Shown piece after piece: positions 48,018 through 58,830 of a stretch of DNA of 64,000 nucleotides. This DNA comes from an uncultured Prevotella sp. (GTDB taxonomy: Bacteria; Bacteroidota; Bacteroidia; Bacteroidales; Bacteroidaceae): positions 33,421 through 97,420 of the forward strand of contig OMZO01000008.1 in assembly GCA_900315525.1 (NCBI GenBank), given 5' to 3'. The notes under the pieces were generated by a model that was not told the origin of the DNA, did no database searches, and was given only the letters and a program-made list of their open reading frames with translations. The number at the start of each line of letters is the position of its first letter. The stretch's first letter is position 1. Made by a program: the position numbers and the translations under genes.

Positions 48018-50659
48018 ATGCGGCCACAGATGGTGGCATACGGACAGAGGCGGCAACGGTCGCTATCGTCTGTTGGAGCGAAGGCGAGGTCTGGATTGAA
48101 GATCTCGCTGATTTTTTGCTGTAGCAATTCGATGAAACGTTCTGATTCTGAGGCGATATCGTACACGGGCTGCTTCCCGATTTTCAGGGTGGGGTCATAA
48201 TCGTCAGCCCCCGCATGTTGGATAAAGAGTAGGGCAGGCGACACGGGATCCTTCGTCTTCAGGCGTACGATGTGGCTATAGAGGAAAGCCTGTAGATAGT
48301 AGTCGCTGTGATCCTTGATGTTGGCGGGGTCAAAGATGGCTTCCACGTCTGGCAGATCCTTCTGCTTGTGAGAGCCCGTCTTGTAGTCAATAACGCGGAT
48401 TTGCTCTTCGCCGCTTTCTGCATTGGTGACACTGTCGAGGCGGTCAATGATACCACCTATCTTCGTATCTCCCAAAGGCATGCTTACGTATTTCTCCAGT
48501 CCGAGGATGGTGAAGGGGGTAAGTTTGCGATCGAGTTCAAGCAGCTGTCGCACGTATCTGATGATGACCTCACGGTTGATTAGTTGCATACCGTCGAGGG
48601 GTGGCATCTTGCGCTCTGGGTTCTCAATATGGAAGAACTCAGTGCGGAAGGCTTCATCGACAGCTTGTTCCACCTCTACATCGTGTTTCAGCATATCGTC
48701 AATAATAAGACTGGTGATACGTTTGCCTGTAAGTTTCGTCTGTCGCTCGTAGATGTTCTGTACGGCTTTGTGGAAGATATTGCCGAAGGTACGATTGTCG
48801 ATGAGTTCATCATCAGTCTCGTCTGGTTCCAGCAGATTGCATACGTAGTGGTAGAAGAATCGCAGCTGGCAGCGCAGATAGGTACTGATGGCAGTAGGAC
48901 TGATGCCACCCGTCTCGGCAGCGAAGCGCTTCTGCAGGATCTCCATCAGTTTGTCTGTCTTTGCCACAGGTTCTGCTTTCCTGCGCTGTATCTGTTGGTT
49001 GGCCTTGAGGGTGAGGAAACGGATGGGGCGTTCTGGTTCTCGTTCCACCATCAACTGAAGCATGAAGCGTGACATCTCGCCTGTCTGTCCGTCGTTGGTG
49101 GAGTTGTTATACACAAGAGTGGCGTCATTGGTACGCTGCAGCAAACGGTTGAAATAGTGGGCGTAGATAGCCACCTTGTGATCGACGGTAGTAAGCCCGT
49201 AGGCCTTGCGGATGCTATAGGGGATGAAGGAGGTGTCGTTGACGCCGCGGGGCATGTTGCCATCATTACAGGAGAGCAGCAGCACGTGGTCGAAGTCGAG
49301 ATTACGAGTCTCAAGCACACCCATGATCTGGATACCTTCTGCAGGTTCTCCATGAAAGGGGATGGAGGTGGTCTGAATCAACTGACTGATGAGTCGCTGC
49401 AGAGTAATGACATCTACGTTGAGCACGCCACTATCGACGAGGTCCGTGACACGATTGAGTAGGGTGTAGGTGCGGAAGAGGCTCTCTGTAGCAAACTGAT
49501 CCTTCGGCACGGGTGCTTTTGCCACATGGCGTACGATGTTAAGCAGGGCGTGGAGCAGACTGCTATTGTCGGTATGGTGCTGACTGTCAGCACCCTCAGG
49601 CAGCAGTTCTGCGTAAGGATGGCGACGCAGCATCTCAAGCCAGTGGCGACGGAAGGTGCCAGTCTTGGGCGAGTAGCCGTTCACTTGGAGATTGATGAAC
49701 TGTGCTACGAGTGTGGCTGCTGCCGTCTGGTTGAGCGGATAGCCTGTGGTGACGTTCACCTTCTCCACCTTGTCTGGCAGACAGTGGATGACGGTTTGCA
49801 GCAGGTTCTCATCACATAGCACGATGGCGGTGCGACGACCTGCAGCGATGCGCTCAGGTGTGAGCCACTGGGCTACGTAGCGGGCCTGTATGTTCTCTGT
49901 GGGGGCAGAGATATAGGTCAATTCACGTGGTGGCACCTTCTCTTCGTCCTGATAGAAGACTGCTTTTCCTGCTTGCTCAAGGCGCTGGAAGAGTCGGCGC
50001 TCTACCTGTAACAGGTGGTTGAAACCGATGAAGACATAGGTGTCGTAATTAAACACGATGCTTTCGTCCTCTACCACCTTTCGGTAGAGGGCTCCCTCGT
50101 AGCAGAGTTGTTTCTCGGCGAGCTTGTCGTTGAAGGTGTGGTAGATATCGCCGATATGGCTCCACAGGCGCAGGAAACGTTCCTTGAGTTCGCTGTTATG
50201 GTCTTCTGAGAAATTGCTGAAGAAGCGGCGTATCATCTCGCGCTGCTCTTCAGTGAGGTAAGACACGTCGTCGAGTTCGTGGATATCACGCAGGTTCGCA
50301 AATACACGGTCTGCGGGACCCATGTTCTTGTCAAGGTCATCGAAGTCGGCCAGCAACAACTGTCCCCAACCATAGAAATGGTCGAGTGTCTCGTCGATAC
50401 CTGTGCATTGCGTGAAGCATTTGTGTAGTTCGCAGACCAGCAGGATAGGATCTGCGACTTTCAGCGCCGAGTGGCTGCGGAAGAGGTCGCTGATAGTGAT
50501 ATACGATGGGCTCCAGATGGGTTGGCCTGCGAGCCTTGCAAGGTGTTCGTTGAGGAACAGCGAGGCGCGTTTGTTGGGGAAGACGACGGCTACGCGTGAG
50601 AGATTGGTGCCATATTTGGAGAGCAGGTCTTCTGCTACGTGTTCAAGGAAACTTTTCAT
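48014..50659 (-). CDS. addB: AddB-type subunit: PD-(D/E)XK nuclease with Fe-S staple
   Basis: 881 residues. It is the partner subunit of the helicase-nuclease that processes double-strand breaks. The N-terminal part is an inactivated helicase-like fold (VVFPNKRASLFLNEHL). The nuclease is at about 600-800 with GIIDRLDSV and IRVIDYKTGSHKQ (Asp and Asp-Tyr-Lys). Cys in STYLRCQLRF together with the C-terminal CRLCPYATICG are the four ligands of the iron-sulphur staple known from AddB. It overlaps the addA gene by 4 nt (ATGA). Confidence 0.88.
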   Translation of the reverse strand: MKSFLEHVAEDLLSKYGTNLSRVAVVFPNKRASLFLNEHLARLAGQPIWSPSYITISDLFRSHSALKVADPILLVCELHKCFTQCTGIDETLDHFYGWGQLLLADFDDLDKNMGPADRVFANLRDIHELDDVSYLTEEQREMIRRFFSNFSEDHNSELKERFLRLWSHIGDIYHTFNDKLAEKQLCYEGALYRKVVEDESIVFNYDTYVFIGFNHLLQVERRLFQRLEQAGKAVFYQDEEKVPPRELTYISAPTENIQARYVAQWLTPERIAAGRRTAIVLCDENLLQTVIHCLPDKVEKVNVTTGYPLNQTAAATLVAQFINLQVNGYSPKTGTFRRHWLEMLRRHPYAELLPEGADSQHHTDNSSLLHALLNIVRHVAKAPVPKDQFATESLFRTYTLLNRVTDLVDSGVLNVDVITLQRLISQLIQTTSIPFHGEPAEGIQIMGVLETRNLDFDHVLLLSCNDGNMPRGVNDTSFIPYSIRKAYGLTTVDHKVAIYAHYFNRLLQRTNDATLVYNNSTNDGQTGEMSRFMLQLMVEREPERPIRFLTLKANQQIQRRKAEPVAKTDKLMEILQKRFAAETGGISPTAISTYLRCQLRFFYHYVCNLLEPDETDDELIDNRTFGNIFHKAVQNIYERQTKLTGKRITSLIIDDMLKHDVEVEQAVDEAFRTEFFHIENPERKMPPLDGMQLINREVIIRYVRQLLELDRKLTPFTILGLEKYVSMPLGDTKIGGIIDRLDSVTNAESGEEQIRVIDYKTGSHKQKDLPDVEAIFDPANIKDHSDYYLQAFLYSHIVRLKTKDPVSPALLFIQHAGADDYDPTLKIGKQPVYDIASESERFIELLQQKISEIFNPDLAFAPTDDSDRCRLCPYATICGRI

Positions 50660-53600
50660 ACTTCTTCGATCTTATTGCTATAAACAAACCACAGGTAGCC
50701 ACGAACGTTCTGATGGCCCATAGCGGCGAGCAGGTCTTTGTATTCCTGCACCTGATTGCGGTATTCTGGCTTTGGCGAGCCGAACTTGAAATCAACGATG
50801 ATCCATTCCTTCCCGTCTGTCATCACACGGTCTGGGCGTCGCTCCACGACTTCACCGTTCTCAACGGTCAGGATGGTACACTCGTTGAAAAGTGTCCAAC
50901 GGGGTGAGAACCAGTCTGCCACGCGTGGGTCTTGCAGTCGCTTGCGCAACATGTTGGAGATGCGTTCTGGGGTTATCTGATCATCATACAGCACACCCTC
51001 GAACTGCAGTTGCCTAAGTGCGTCGTTGATATCGGCTGTTGTGCGGATGGTTGAGAATATCTGGTGGAGCACACTACCCGTCTGGATGTAGTTCTGACGT
51101 TGCATGTTCTCCTCGTCTTCCTCCTGCGTGAAAGCCTGACTGCGGTTGCTCTGGCGGAAGGATACCTTACTGTCTTGATAGCGGAAGTCCACGGGCTGTG
51201 GTTCTGATGGCTGCAGGAAAGGGTTCTTGCTGCCTCTGGCGGCTTCACCATGCTGACTGAAGAGGTCTGTCTCGTTATTGCCGAAGGTGAACGACAGTGG
51301 CTGCTGGTCGTCTTCGAGTCCTGAGAGCGTGGCCTGTGGCAGTTTCTTAGCCACCAGTGGCAGCACTTGTTCTATCAGTACCGAACGACAGGCTTTCCCA
51401 CCACGCTTGCCGATGACGTAGAGGCCTCGGCAGGCACGTGTGAAAGCCACATACAGCAGGTTCAGGTTGTCAACAGTGTTCTGCAGGTGTTCGTGCAGGT
51501 AGTCTTTCTCATAGATCGTACCCATCATCTGCTTCTGACTGTAGTCGATAGGAGCTATGGGCAAGTCGCTGAAGGGCTGTTCCTCTGGTATGCACCAGAT
51601 GGTGTTGCCGCTCTGCTTCTCGAGTTGCCAGTCGCAGAAGGGACAGACAATATAGTTATATTCCAAGCCTTTCGACTTGTGGATGGAGAGGATGCGGATA
51701 CCGTCAGTCTCGTCGCTCTGTATGGTCTTGCTGCAGAGACTGTCATCCCACTCAGTGAGGAAGGAGTCGATGTCGGCAGTATTCTCACTGACATATTTGG
51801 CGAGTTGGTCGTAGAAGGCGAAGATATAGGCACTCTGGTCGTTGCGCTTTCCGAGCTTGAAGATGGCATGCAGCCTTTCTGCGAGTTCATAGATGGGCAT
51901 CTTAAGCAGTTCTGCCGTGTGTTCACGATAGTCTTCGGGCAGCAATGCGTCGAGGTCATTGTCTGCATGTAGCAGTTCGTTGTCTGCTGCCTGCTCTTCC
52001 AGCACATCGGTATGATAGAGTTTCACGAGGGCCGCCTTTGCCAGCTGGTCGTTAGGGTGGGTGAGCAGCCTGAGCGCCTGTATCAGCAGGTTCACGGCGC
52101 ATGAGGCATCGAGTCGGAAGGCCTCGTCGGAGATGATGCTCACCTCGGGCATCTGCTCCATGAAGTATTGTGCGATGGTGGGGATGGTGGAATTGACGCG
52201 CACCAGGATGGCGATATCCTTCTGTGGGATGCCTTGCGACATGAGTCGGCTGATGGTGTCGGCCATCAGTCTGAGCGTCTTTTCCTCGTAGTCTTCTGTA
52301 GGCAGGAGCGTGATTTCCACCTCTCCTTGTGCGGGCTTCCCCTCGGGCACGCTTTGTGCTACGTCGTCATAGGCGCGTTTGAGTTGTTCTGCCTCTGTCT
52401 TGTTGAGTTCGCACTGGGCCTGATATTCCAGTTCTACGGCTTGCTGGAAGAACTGATTGTTGAAGTCGATGATGTTGCGCTGCGAACGGTAGTTCGTCTG
52501 CAGCGGAAGGGTTTGTATCTGTCGGCTGTCGAACTGCTGCTCGATGTCGTTGAGCAGTCGCCAGTCGCCAGAGCGCCAGCGGTAGATGCTCTGCTTCACG
52601 TCGCCCACGATGAGGTTGGACCCTCCCTCATGACTCATGGCTTCGTCGAGCAGCACACGGAAATTCTGCCACTGCACGGTGGAGGTGTCCTGGAACTCGT
52701 CGATCATCACATGCTCCAGTTGGGTGCCGATCTTCTCGAAGATGAAGGGCGAGTCGCTGCCGTCGATGAGCGAGTGCAGCAACTGCTGGGTATCACTGAG
52801 CAGGAAACGGTTGGCGGTCTCGTTGAGTTGGTGCACCTTCTCCTCGATGCTGCCCAACAGACGCAGTTGGTTGAGGTGGCGAAGGGTGAGGTCTGCCGAC
52901 TTGTATAGTTTCCATTGTTGCGGCCTTTCCTCGACGGCGTAGCGCAGGATGTCACCCAGCGTGCTTTCTGCCAGTGCGCAGATGAAGTCGCGCCGTGGAT
53001 TTGTCCTTGAGCACCATTTCTCTGGCGACCCCAGATGATTGGCGACAGTGGCATTCTCAATAGAGGCGTCGAAGATGCCGTTGCGCAGTTTGTTGAAGAA
53101 ACTGGCGATGCCTCTTCCTTTGTTGGCGAGGTCATCGATTGTGAGTCCTTCGCCCTCGAGGGTATCAAAGAAACTCTCGCCAATTTCCTTCATGCGCTCC
53201 TGTGCTGCCTGCCTTATCTCGCGCAGCTGGGTGGTGTATTGCTCGAAGAAGCCTTTCTCGTTCATCTTCTGTTCGAGTTGTCGGCTCACGCGCTTATATT
53301 CATCCTTGAAGATGGTGCGTCCGAAGCGCTTGATCTGTGAGATGATGTTCCACGACTTATCGTCGCTGATGTTGTCCATGATATACTTCAGTATCCATTG
53401 CAGCACCATGTCCGTAGTGCTCAGGTCTGCGATGAGCTGATCGACGGCCATCTCTTCCACCTGGTTGTCGTTGAGGCCGATGCGCAGGTTGTTGGTCAGG
53501 TCGAGTTCACGCGCCATATTGCGCAACACGCTTTGGAAGAAGGTGTCGATGGTCTCCACGCGGAAGTAGTTGTAGTTATTCAGCAGATTCGTCAGTCCTA

Positions 53601-53880
53601 TGCCGGCGCGCTCACAGATAACCTTTCGTTCAAAACCTGTCTGCTCTGCGATGCGTCGCAGGTAGTTGTCGGATTCTGGCAGTTGTTTCCAGATGCCGTA
53701 GAGCTGGCTGAGGATACGCATCTTCATCTCCTCGGTGGCCTTGTTGGTGAAGGTGACGGCGAGGATGTTGCGATAGCTCTGCGGGTTCTCTACTATCAGT
53801 CTGATATATTCAGTGGCGAGCGTAAAGGTCTTTCCGCTGCCAGCACTTGCCTTATACACTGTCAGTGGTTTTCTGTTCAT
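50656..53880 (-). CDS. addA: AddA-type subunit: UvrD/RecB-like helicase-nuclease
   Basis: 1074 residues from ATG 53880 (53892 in frame is possible and would overlap the preceding stop). Superfamily 1A helicase: Walker A KASAGSGKTFTLATEY, motif Ia AVTFTNKATEEM, motif II MIDEFQDTS, motif III IVGDVKQSIYRWR, and motifs V/VI with ILSIHKSKGLEY and LNLLYVAFTRACRGLYV. The C-terminal RecB-family nuclease shows RPDRVMTDGKEW and IVDFKFG. It repairs double-strand breaks and degrades linear DNA. It is coupled to addB downstream. Confidence 0.92.
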   Translation of the reverse strand: MNRKPLTVYKASAGSGKTFTLATEYIRLIVENPQSYRNILAVTFTNKATEEMKMRILSQLYGIWKQLPESDNYLRRIAEQTGFERKVICERAGIGLTNLLNNYNYFRVETIDTFFQSVLRNMARELDLTNNLRIGLNDNQVEEMAVDQLIADLSTTDMVLQWILKYIMDNISDDKSWNIISQIKRFGRTIFKDEYKRVSRQLEQKMNEKGFFEQYTTQLREIRQAAQERMKEIGESFFDTLEGEGLTIDDLANKGRGIASFFNKLRNGIFDASIENATVANHLGSPEKWCSRTNPRRDFICALAESTLGDILRYAVEERPQQWKLYKSADLTLRHLNQLRLLGSIEEKVHQLNETANRFLLSDTQQLLHSLIDGSDSPFIFEKIGTQLEHVMIDEFQDTSTVQWQNFRVLLDEAMSHEGGSNLIVGDVKQSIYRWRSGDWRLLNDIEQQFDSRQIQTLPLQTNYRSQRNIIDFNNQFFQQAVELEYQAQCELNKTEAEQLKRAYDDVAQSVPEGKPAQGEVEITLLPTEDYEEKTLRLMADTISRLMSQGIPQKDIAILVRVNSTIPTIAQYFMEQMPEVSIISDEAFRLDASCAVNLLIQALRLLTHPNDQLAKAALVKLYHTDVLEEQAADNELLHADNDLDALLPEDYREHTAELLKMPIYELAERLHAIFKLGKRNDQSAYIFAFYDQLAKYVSENTADIDSFLTEWDDSLCSKTIQSDETDGIRILSIHKSKGLEYNYIVCPFCDWQLEKQSGNTIWCIPEEQPFSDLPIAPIDYSQKQMMGTIYEKDYLHEHLQNTVDNLNLLYVAFTRACRGLYVIGKRGGKACRSVLIEQVLPLVAKKLPQATLSGLEDDQQPLSFTFGNNETDLFSQHGEAARGSKNPFLQPSEPQPVDFRYQDSKVSFRQSNRSQAFTQEEDEENMQRQNYIQTGSVLHQIFSTIRTTADINDALRQLQFEGVLYDDQITPERISNMLRKRLQDPRVADWFSPRWTLFNECTILTVENGEVVERRPDRVMTDGKEWIIVDFKFGSPKPEYRNQVQEYKDLLAAMGHQNVRGYLWFVYSNKIEEV

Positions 53881-53885
53881 AGTAT

Positions 53886-55943
53886 CTACCATCGTTTGAA
53901 GAGTTCAAAATCAAAGTTGATGCCAACTTTCTCGATACGTGAGTTGTAGAAGCTGGCGAAAAGTCCTACGGAGATGTAGCGGTTGGTGAATCCGTAGCCG
54001 ACTTCGTAGTATGGTCTTGTCTTTTCCAGTAAGACGCTGCTGACGTAGAAGCGTTCTTTCTCGATATATTTTCCGAAGTAAGGCAGCCATGTGGCAAAGA
54101 GCATGGGCGACTCATAGGAGACATTGGCTCTCATGTAGTATGCCGACTCGTTGTAGATATGGGCGTCGAGCAGTTGGAAGTTACCGCTCCAGTCGTCATC
54201 CCAGCCCTCAGGCAGGTTGTTGTCACGGAAGTTCGCATAGTCCAAGAAGTAGTTGTCGCCGCGATTGGTGTAGAAGCCGTAGCCTGCCCTCATGTTCAGC
54301 AGCCTCAGTCCTGGTATTTTGTGTTTCCATTGGGCATCCACCTCCCAGCGCTCATAGCTGACGTTGGCACTGTTGACGCCTTCGATACTTTTCTCCCAGT
54401 CGATGGCGATGACAGGACCTTTACGGAGCCAGGGTGATAACTTGACACCTATGAAGGGAGCAAAGCTTCGATAGACCTCTGGCATGTTGTACTTCTTTAC
54501 TATCCACTTGTCTAAAGCCTGACGGCGGTGGAACACGAATCCTGTCTCCAAGTCAATCCAGTCGAAGAGCATGATATTGTTTCTCGCTATCATGTAGTTG
54601 TCTCTGAACTTGTCAATGTCAGTCTCATCGAAGTTGATGGTGTCAGCGTATTCTTCATGTATCTTGTCTATGATCGTCGAGTTGCTGATACGGTCACCAT
54701 AACCGTAGATAAGCTCTGCGTATCCGTTTCGCTTCGGGTTATAGGTCATGCGCACGGGAAGATGGAAGTATACCTGCTTCTGTTTGAAGTTGTAACCAAG
54801 GGTGGGCTCGATGTTCATGTAACGGTGGGCAGAGAAGACGAACTTCGTGTAGAGTCGCATCTTGTAGGAGAAACCTCTGCTGCCGCTATATCTGACGTAG
54901 AGCGGATTGATGATGGGCGTGAGGTAGAACTCGGCATTCTCAGACTCTGAGGATAGCGGTGTCACGAGGTTATCGCCGACGGTGTGCCACCAGAAGTCGC
55001 GCCAGCGGTGGCTCTTCTCTTTCTGTGTCGTGTCTCTTTCTGCCTCTTCAGCCTTCTCTTGAGCCTCCTGCTGTGCATCCTTCTGCTCCTGGGCTTCATA
55101 GATGCGGCGATCGCTCTCCGACAGGGGGATGGGGCGGATGGAGTCCATCAGCGCCTTGCTGTCCAAGTTCTGGATGCTGTCTGGCAGGTTTGTCTGACAG
55201 TCGTAGTTCGCGTTGAAGATAGCGGCGATGCGATTGCCCATGAAGCGGAATCTGGCTGCCGTCGATATCTGCTGCGGCATCAGCGAGCGAGGTCCTTCTT
55301 CACCCTGTATGATCTGCGTGCGGAAGCTGATCATGTCGAACTCACCATTGAGCAGGGTCTTGATGACGCGCCCCGTACTGGTCTCGATGAAGGCAAAGCC
55401 GTTGACGAGCTGCGTGTTGTAGCTGCGGGGCTTGAATTCGAGTCGGGTGATGCCGTCGCCCTGTGGTTTCTGCTTGAAACGGTAGAACTTACGGTTGACC
55501 TTGTTGAAGGGCGACAGCATGTGGCCGTCGTAGAGTGCCACGTCGTAGATGTTCGGCGTGGCGTAGTCCAGCAGGGTAGGCATGGCCTTGCGGTTCCTGC
55601 GTATCGTACCCGTCACCACCTGACTGTCGATATTGAAATGGTGGGAGTTGGTAAATGTCACCTTGTTATACGATTCCCTGATATATTCTCTCGGGTCTTT
55701 CGCCATCACGTACATCGACGGTATCAGCCACAGCCCAAAGTTGCGTTTCTCCACGTTGAAGCGGAACTTCGCATAGACATTGTCTTGGATGTTATTGATG
55801 TCGAGGTCGTACTTATCCCGATATTCATAGATACGGTCCAGTATCTGCAGCGAGTCTTTTTTGGCTGCAGCGACCTCTCCACATGTGTTCAGTATGATAA
55901 GGCAGTAGAGAAAGGCTTTGAGTAATGGTTGACCGTATTTCAA
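53886..55943 (-). CDS. DUF5686 family outer-membrane protein
   Basis: 685 residues; the best start is TTG 55943. Signal peptide to about 27 (FLYCLIILNTCGEVAA). A soluble N-terminal region (about 30-260) is followed by a charged coil (EQKDAQQEAQEKAEEAERD, about 288-310) and then a C-terminal barrel rich in aromatic strands (YGYGDRISN, LLNMRAGYGFYTNRGDN, YEVGYGFTNRY, INFDFELF). It matches the DUF5686 family of Bacteroidota surface proteins. There is no carboxypeptidase-like domain at its start, unlike many members. It lies 10 nt after uvrA. Confidence 0.82.
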   Translation of the reverse strand: MKYGQPLLKAFLYCLIILNTCGEVAAAKKDSLQILDRIYEYRDKYDLDINNIQDNVYAKFRFNVEKRNFGLWLIPSMYVMAKDPREYIRESYNKVTFTNSHHFNIDSQVVTGTIRRNRKAMPTLLDYATPNIYDVALYDGHMLSPFNKVNRKFYRFKQKPQGDGITRLEFKPRSYNTQLVNGFAFIETSTGRVIKTLLNGEFDMISFRTQIIQGEEGPRSLMPQQISTAARFRFMGNRIAAIFNANYDCQTNLPDSIQNLDSKALMDSIRPIPLSESDRRIYEAQEQKDAQQEAQEKAEEAERDTTQKEKSHRWRDFWWHTVGDNLVTPLSSESENAEFYLTPIINPLYVRYSGSRGFSYKMRLYTKFVFSAHRYMNIEPTLGYNFKQKQVYFHLPVRMTYNPKRNGYAELIYGYGDRISNSTIIDKIHEEYADTINFDETDIDKFRDNYMIARNNIMLFDWIDLETGFVFHRRQALDKWIVKKYNMPEVYRSFAPFIGVKLSPWLRKGPVIAIDWEKSIEGVNSANVSYERWEVDAQWKHKIPGLRLLNMRAGYGFYTNRGDNYFLDYANFRDNNLPEGWDDDWSGNFQLLDAHIYNESAYYMRANVSYESPMLFATWLPYFGKYIEKERFYVSSVLLEKTRPYYEVGYGFTNRYISVGLFASFYNSRIEKVGINFDFELFKRW

Positions 55944-55953
55944 TTTCGTTAAG

Positions 55954-58782
55954 CTAGGTAAGTTTGTCTTTGAGATATTGTCCCGTCAGACTGTTCTTGC
56001 ATTGTACGACCTCCTCTGGCGTTCCTGCTACGACGAGTTCTCCGCCCTTGTCGCCACCGTCAGGCCCCAGGTCTATCACGTGGTCTGCACATTTGATCAC
56101 CTCGAGGTTATGCTCGATGATGAGGATGGTGTGTCCGCGCTCGATCAGTGCGTTGAAGGCTGCGAGCAGTCGCTGTATGTCGTGGAAGTGTAGTCCCGTC
56201 GTAGGTTCGTCGAAGATGAAGAGCGTGGGCTCCTGCTTCTCCTGTCCGATGAAGTAGGCCAGTTTCACGCGCTGGTTCTCACCGCCTGAGAGGGTAGAGG
56301 AATTCTGTCCGAGTTTGATGTAGCCCAGTCCAACATCCTCCAGCGTCTTCAGACGCTTCACGATGGTGGTCTCCTGATGCTCGCCGAAGAACTCCACCGC
56401 CTCCGAGATGGTCATGTTCAGCACGTCGTCGATGTTCTTCCCATAGTAGTTCACGTCGAGGATGTCCTTCTTGAAACGGTGTCCATGACATGCTTCGCAC
56501 TCCAGCACGAGATCGGCCATGAACTGCATCTCTACGGTGATGACGCCAGCGCCCTTGCACTCCTCGCAGCGCCCACCGTCGGCATTGAACGAGAAGTACT
56601 GCGACGTGAAGCCCAGCTGCTGCGACAGCGGTTGTGCTGCGTATAGGTCGCGTATGGCGTCGTAGGCTTTCACGTAGGTAGCGGGATTTGAGCGTGTCGA
56701 CTTGCCGATGGGATTCTGGTCCACAAACTCTATATGCTTCACGGCATCGATGTCGCCGCCGAGGCCGAGGTATTCGCCTGGTGCGTCGCAGACCTCTCCG
56801 AGATGGCGCTTCAGGGCAGGGTAGAGGATACCCTTGATGAGACTTGACTTACCAGAACCTGAGACGCCCGTCACCACCGTCATCACGTTCAGTGGTATCT
56901 TGACTGTGATGCCTCGCAGGTTGTTCATGCGCGCACCTTTGATTTCGATATAGCGGTTCCAGGGCCTTCTGGATGCTGGCACAGGGATCTCCTCCTTGTG
57001 CAGCAGGTATTTCACGGTGTAGCTGTTCGGATATTGTTTCAGCGATTTCGCGTTCACGTCCTTGGCATCACCGTCGAACACGATTTCACCACCAAGTCTT
57101 CCTGCGTCAGGTCCCACGTCGATAAGGTGGTCTGCGGCCCGCATGATCTCCTCGTCGTGTTCCACGACGACCACCGTGTTGCCCAGTGACTGCAGTTCCT
57201 TCAGTACGTGGATCAGACGGTCCGTATCGCGACTGTGCAGTCCGATGCTGGGCTCGTCGAGGATATACAGTGAACCTACCAGCGAACTGCCGAGACTCGT
57301 GCAGAGGTTGATGCGCTGGCTCTCGCCGCCAGAAAGCGAGTTCGACAGACGGTTCAGCGTCAGATAACCCAGTCCTACGTCGAGCAGGAACTGCAGACGG
57401 CTGGTAATCTCCGTCAGCAGTCGTTTGCCCACCTGTGCATCATGCTCGTTGAGTTCCAGCTTCCTGAACCATTCTGCCAGTCTGACGACGGGCATCTGCA
57501 CCAGGTCGCTAATGCTCCTTCCGCCGATTTTCACATAGTCGGCCTCGGGCTTCAGACGTGTGCCGTGACAAGTCGGACAGGCCGTCTTGCCCCTGTATCG
57601 TGCCATCATCACGCGGTACTGTATCTTGTACTGGTTCTCCTTCACCATCTGGAAGAACTGGTCGATACAAGGCTTCTCCTTCTTGCCCTTGTCAGAGGGC
57701 AGTCCGTGCCATAGCCAGTCTTTCTGCTGGCGCGTCAGGTTCATGTAAGGCTCAAAGATGGGGAAGTCGTCGATGGCGGCATGACGCACGAACCACTGTT
57801 GCCACTCCTTCATCTTCTCACCGTGCCAGCATACGACGCAGCCGTCATATACAGAGAGCGTCGTATTGGGGATGACCAGCTTCTCATCGATGCCGATGAT
57901 GCGTCCGAATCCCTGGCACTCAGGACAGGCACCCACGGGTGAGTTGAAGGAGAACAACTGGTCTGATGGTTCCTCGAAGGTCATGCCGTCAGCCTCGAAA
58001 CGCATCGAGAAGTCATAGCAGATGTTCGATGGCGGGAACATGAGTCTCATCTCGCCGTGCCCTTCGAAAAAGGCCGTCTCTGCCGAATCTACCAGACGGG
58101 CGATGGCATCCTTGGCATCATCCACCGACATGCGGTCGATGACCAAAAAAGGAGCCTCCCCCTGGCCCCCTCCAAAGGGAGGGGGGATTTGGCCATCGGC
58201 GAGTTGCTCGAGATAATCGTCGATCCTGACGAAATCAGAATTGACAAAGATCCTCACATAGCCCTGCTGCACGTACATCTTCAACTGCTGCTCCAGCGTG
58301 CGCCCTTCATTCAGATGGATAGGGGCCATGATGACGAAGCGCGTCCCCTTGCTGTACTCCTGCACCTTCTGCACCACGTCTTCCGTCGAGTGCTTTTTCA
58401 CCTCCTCACCGCTGATGGGCGAATAGGTGTGGCCTATGCGGGCATAGAGCAGGCGCAGATACTCGTAGATCTCCGTCGTGGTGCCTACCGTCGAGCGCGG
58501 ATTGCGCGAGATCACCTTCTGCTCGATGGCGATGGCAGGCGGTATGCCGCGTATGTAGTCGCACTCAGGCTTGTTCATGCGGCCGAGGAACTGGCGGGCA
58601 TAGCTTGAGAGGCTTTCCACATAACGGCGCTGACCTTCGGCATAGAGTGTGTCGAAGGCCAGAGATGATTTGCCGGAGCCACTGACTCCGGCAATCACTG
58701 TGAATGAGTTTCGGGGTATCTTGACGTCAATGTTCTTGAGGTTGTTGACGCGCGCCCCCTTGATTTCAATTGAATCGCTCAA
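55954..58782 (-). CDS. uvrA: UvrABC excinuclease subunit A
   Basis: 942 residues; the start codon is TTG 58782, with no nearby ATG. Damage-recognition ATPase of nucleotide excision repair. Two ABC modules: Walker [16 protein letters not shown] near 30 and [15 protein letters not shown] near 640; signature motifs [11 protein letters not shown] and [12 protein letters not shown]; zinc-finger Cys pairs in [16 protein letters not shown] and [17 protein letters not shown] short in-frame stretch with a DNA hairpin, [13 protein letters not shown], lies near residue 200. It is preceded by uxaB (48-nt A-rich gap) and followed by DUF5686. Confidence 0.96.
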   Translation of the reverse strand: MSDSIEIKGARVNNLKNIDVKIPRNSFTVIAGVSGSGKSSLAFDTLYAEGQRRYVESLSSYARQFLGRMNKPECDYIRGIPPAIAIEQKVISRNPRSTVGTTTEIYEYLRLLYARIGHTYSPISGEEVKKHSTEDVVQKVQEYSKGTRFVIMAPIHLNEGRTLEQQLKMYVQQGYVRIFVNSDFVRIDDYLEQLADGQIPPPFGGGQGEAPFLVIDRMSVDDAKDAIARLVDSAETAFFEGHGEMRLMFPPSNICYDFSMRFEADGMTFEEPSDQLFSFNSPVGACPECQGFGRIIGIDEKLVIPNTTLSVYDGCVVCWHGEKMKEWQQWFVRHAAIDDFPIFEPYMNLTRQQKDWLWHGLPSDKGKKEKPCIDQFFQMVKENQYKIQYRVMMARYRGKTACPTCHGTRLKPEADYVKIGGRSISDLVQMPVVRLAEWFRKLELNEHDAQVGKRLLTEITSRLQFLLDVGLGYLTLNRLSNSLSGGESQRINLCTSLGSSLVGSLYILDEPSIGLHSRDTDRLIHVLKELQSLGNTVVVVEHDEEIMRAADHLIDVGPDAGRLGGEIVFDGDAKDVNAKSLKQYPNSYTVKYLLHKEEIPVPASRRPWNRYIEIKGARMNNLRGITVKIPLNVMTVVTGVSGSGKSSLIKGILYPALKRHLGEVCDAPGEYLGLGGDIDAVKHIEFVDQNPIGKSTRSNPATYVKAYDAIRDLYAAQPLSQQLGFTSQYFSFNADGGRCEECKGAGVITVEMQFMADLVLECEACHGHRFKKDILDVNYYGKNIDDVLNMTISEAVEFFGEHQETTIVKRLKTLEDVGLGYIKLGQNSSTLSGGENQRVKLAYFIGQEKQEPTLFIFDEPTTGLHFHDIQRLLAAFNALIERGHTILIIEHNLEVIKCADHVIDLGPDGGDKGGELVVAGTPEEVVQCKNSLTGQYLKDKLT
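58146..58187. repeat. G/C hairpin repeat inserted in frame in uvrA
   Basis: A stretch of about 42 nt with CCTCCCCCTGGCC followed by CCCCCTCC (58166-58173), loop AAAG, and its complement to 58185. This purine/pyrimidine-rich palindrome is of the kind dispersed between genes in Bacteroidota. It adds about 13 residues ([13 protein letters not shown]) without breaking the frame. Confidence 0.75.
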
Positions 58783-58830
58783 AGGCTTTATTACTTTTTT
58801 TACCTTTTTACTTTTTTACTTTTTTACCTT
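58783..58830. repeat. A-rich imperfect tandem repeat between uxaB and uvrA
   Basis: The minus strand reads repeated units of the type GTAAAAAAGTAAAAAAG from the uxaB stop to the uvrA TTG start. It can act as an unstructured ribosome loading site for the TTG start. No promoter box is clear. Confidence 0.6.

Noticed and set aside
54984-55925. Open frame of 313 codons on the plus strand
   Set aside because: It is antisense to the DUF5686 gene with shadow composition (many Val/His/Leu/Arg) and no promoter or recognisable domain.
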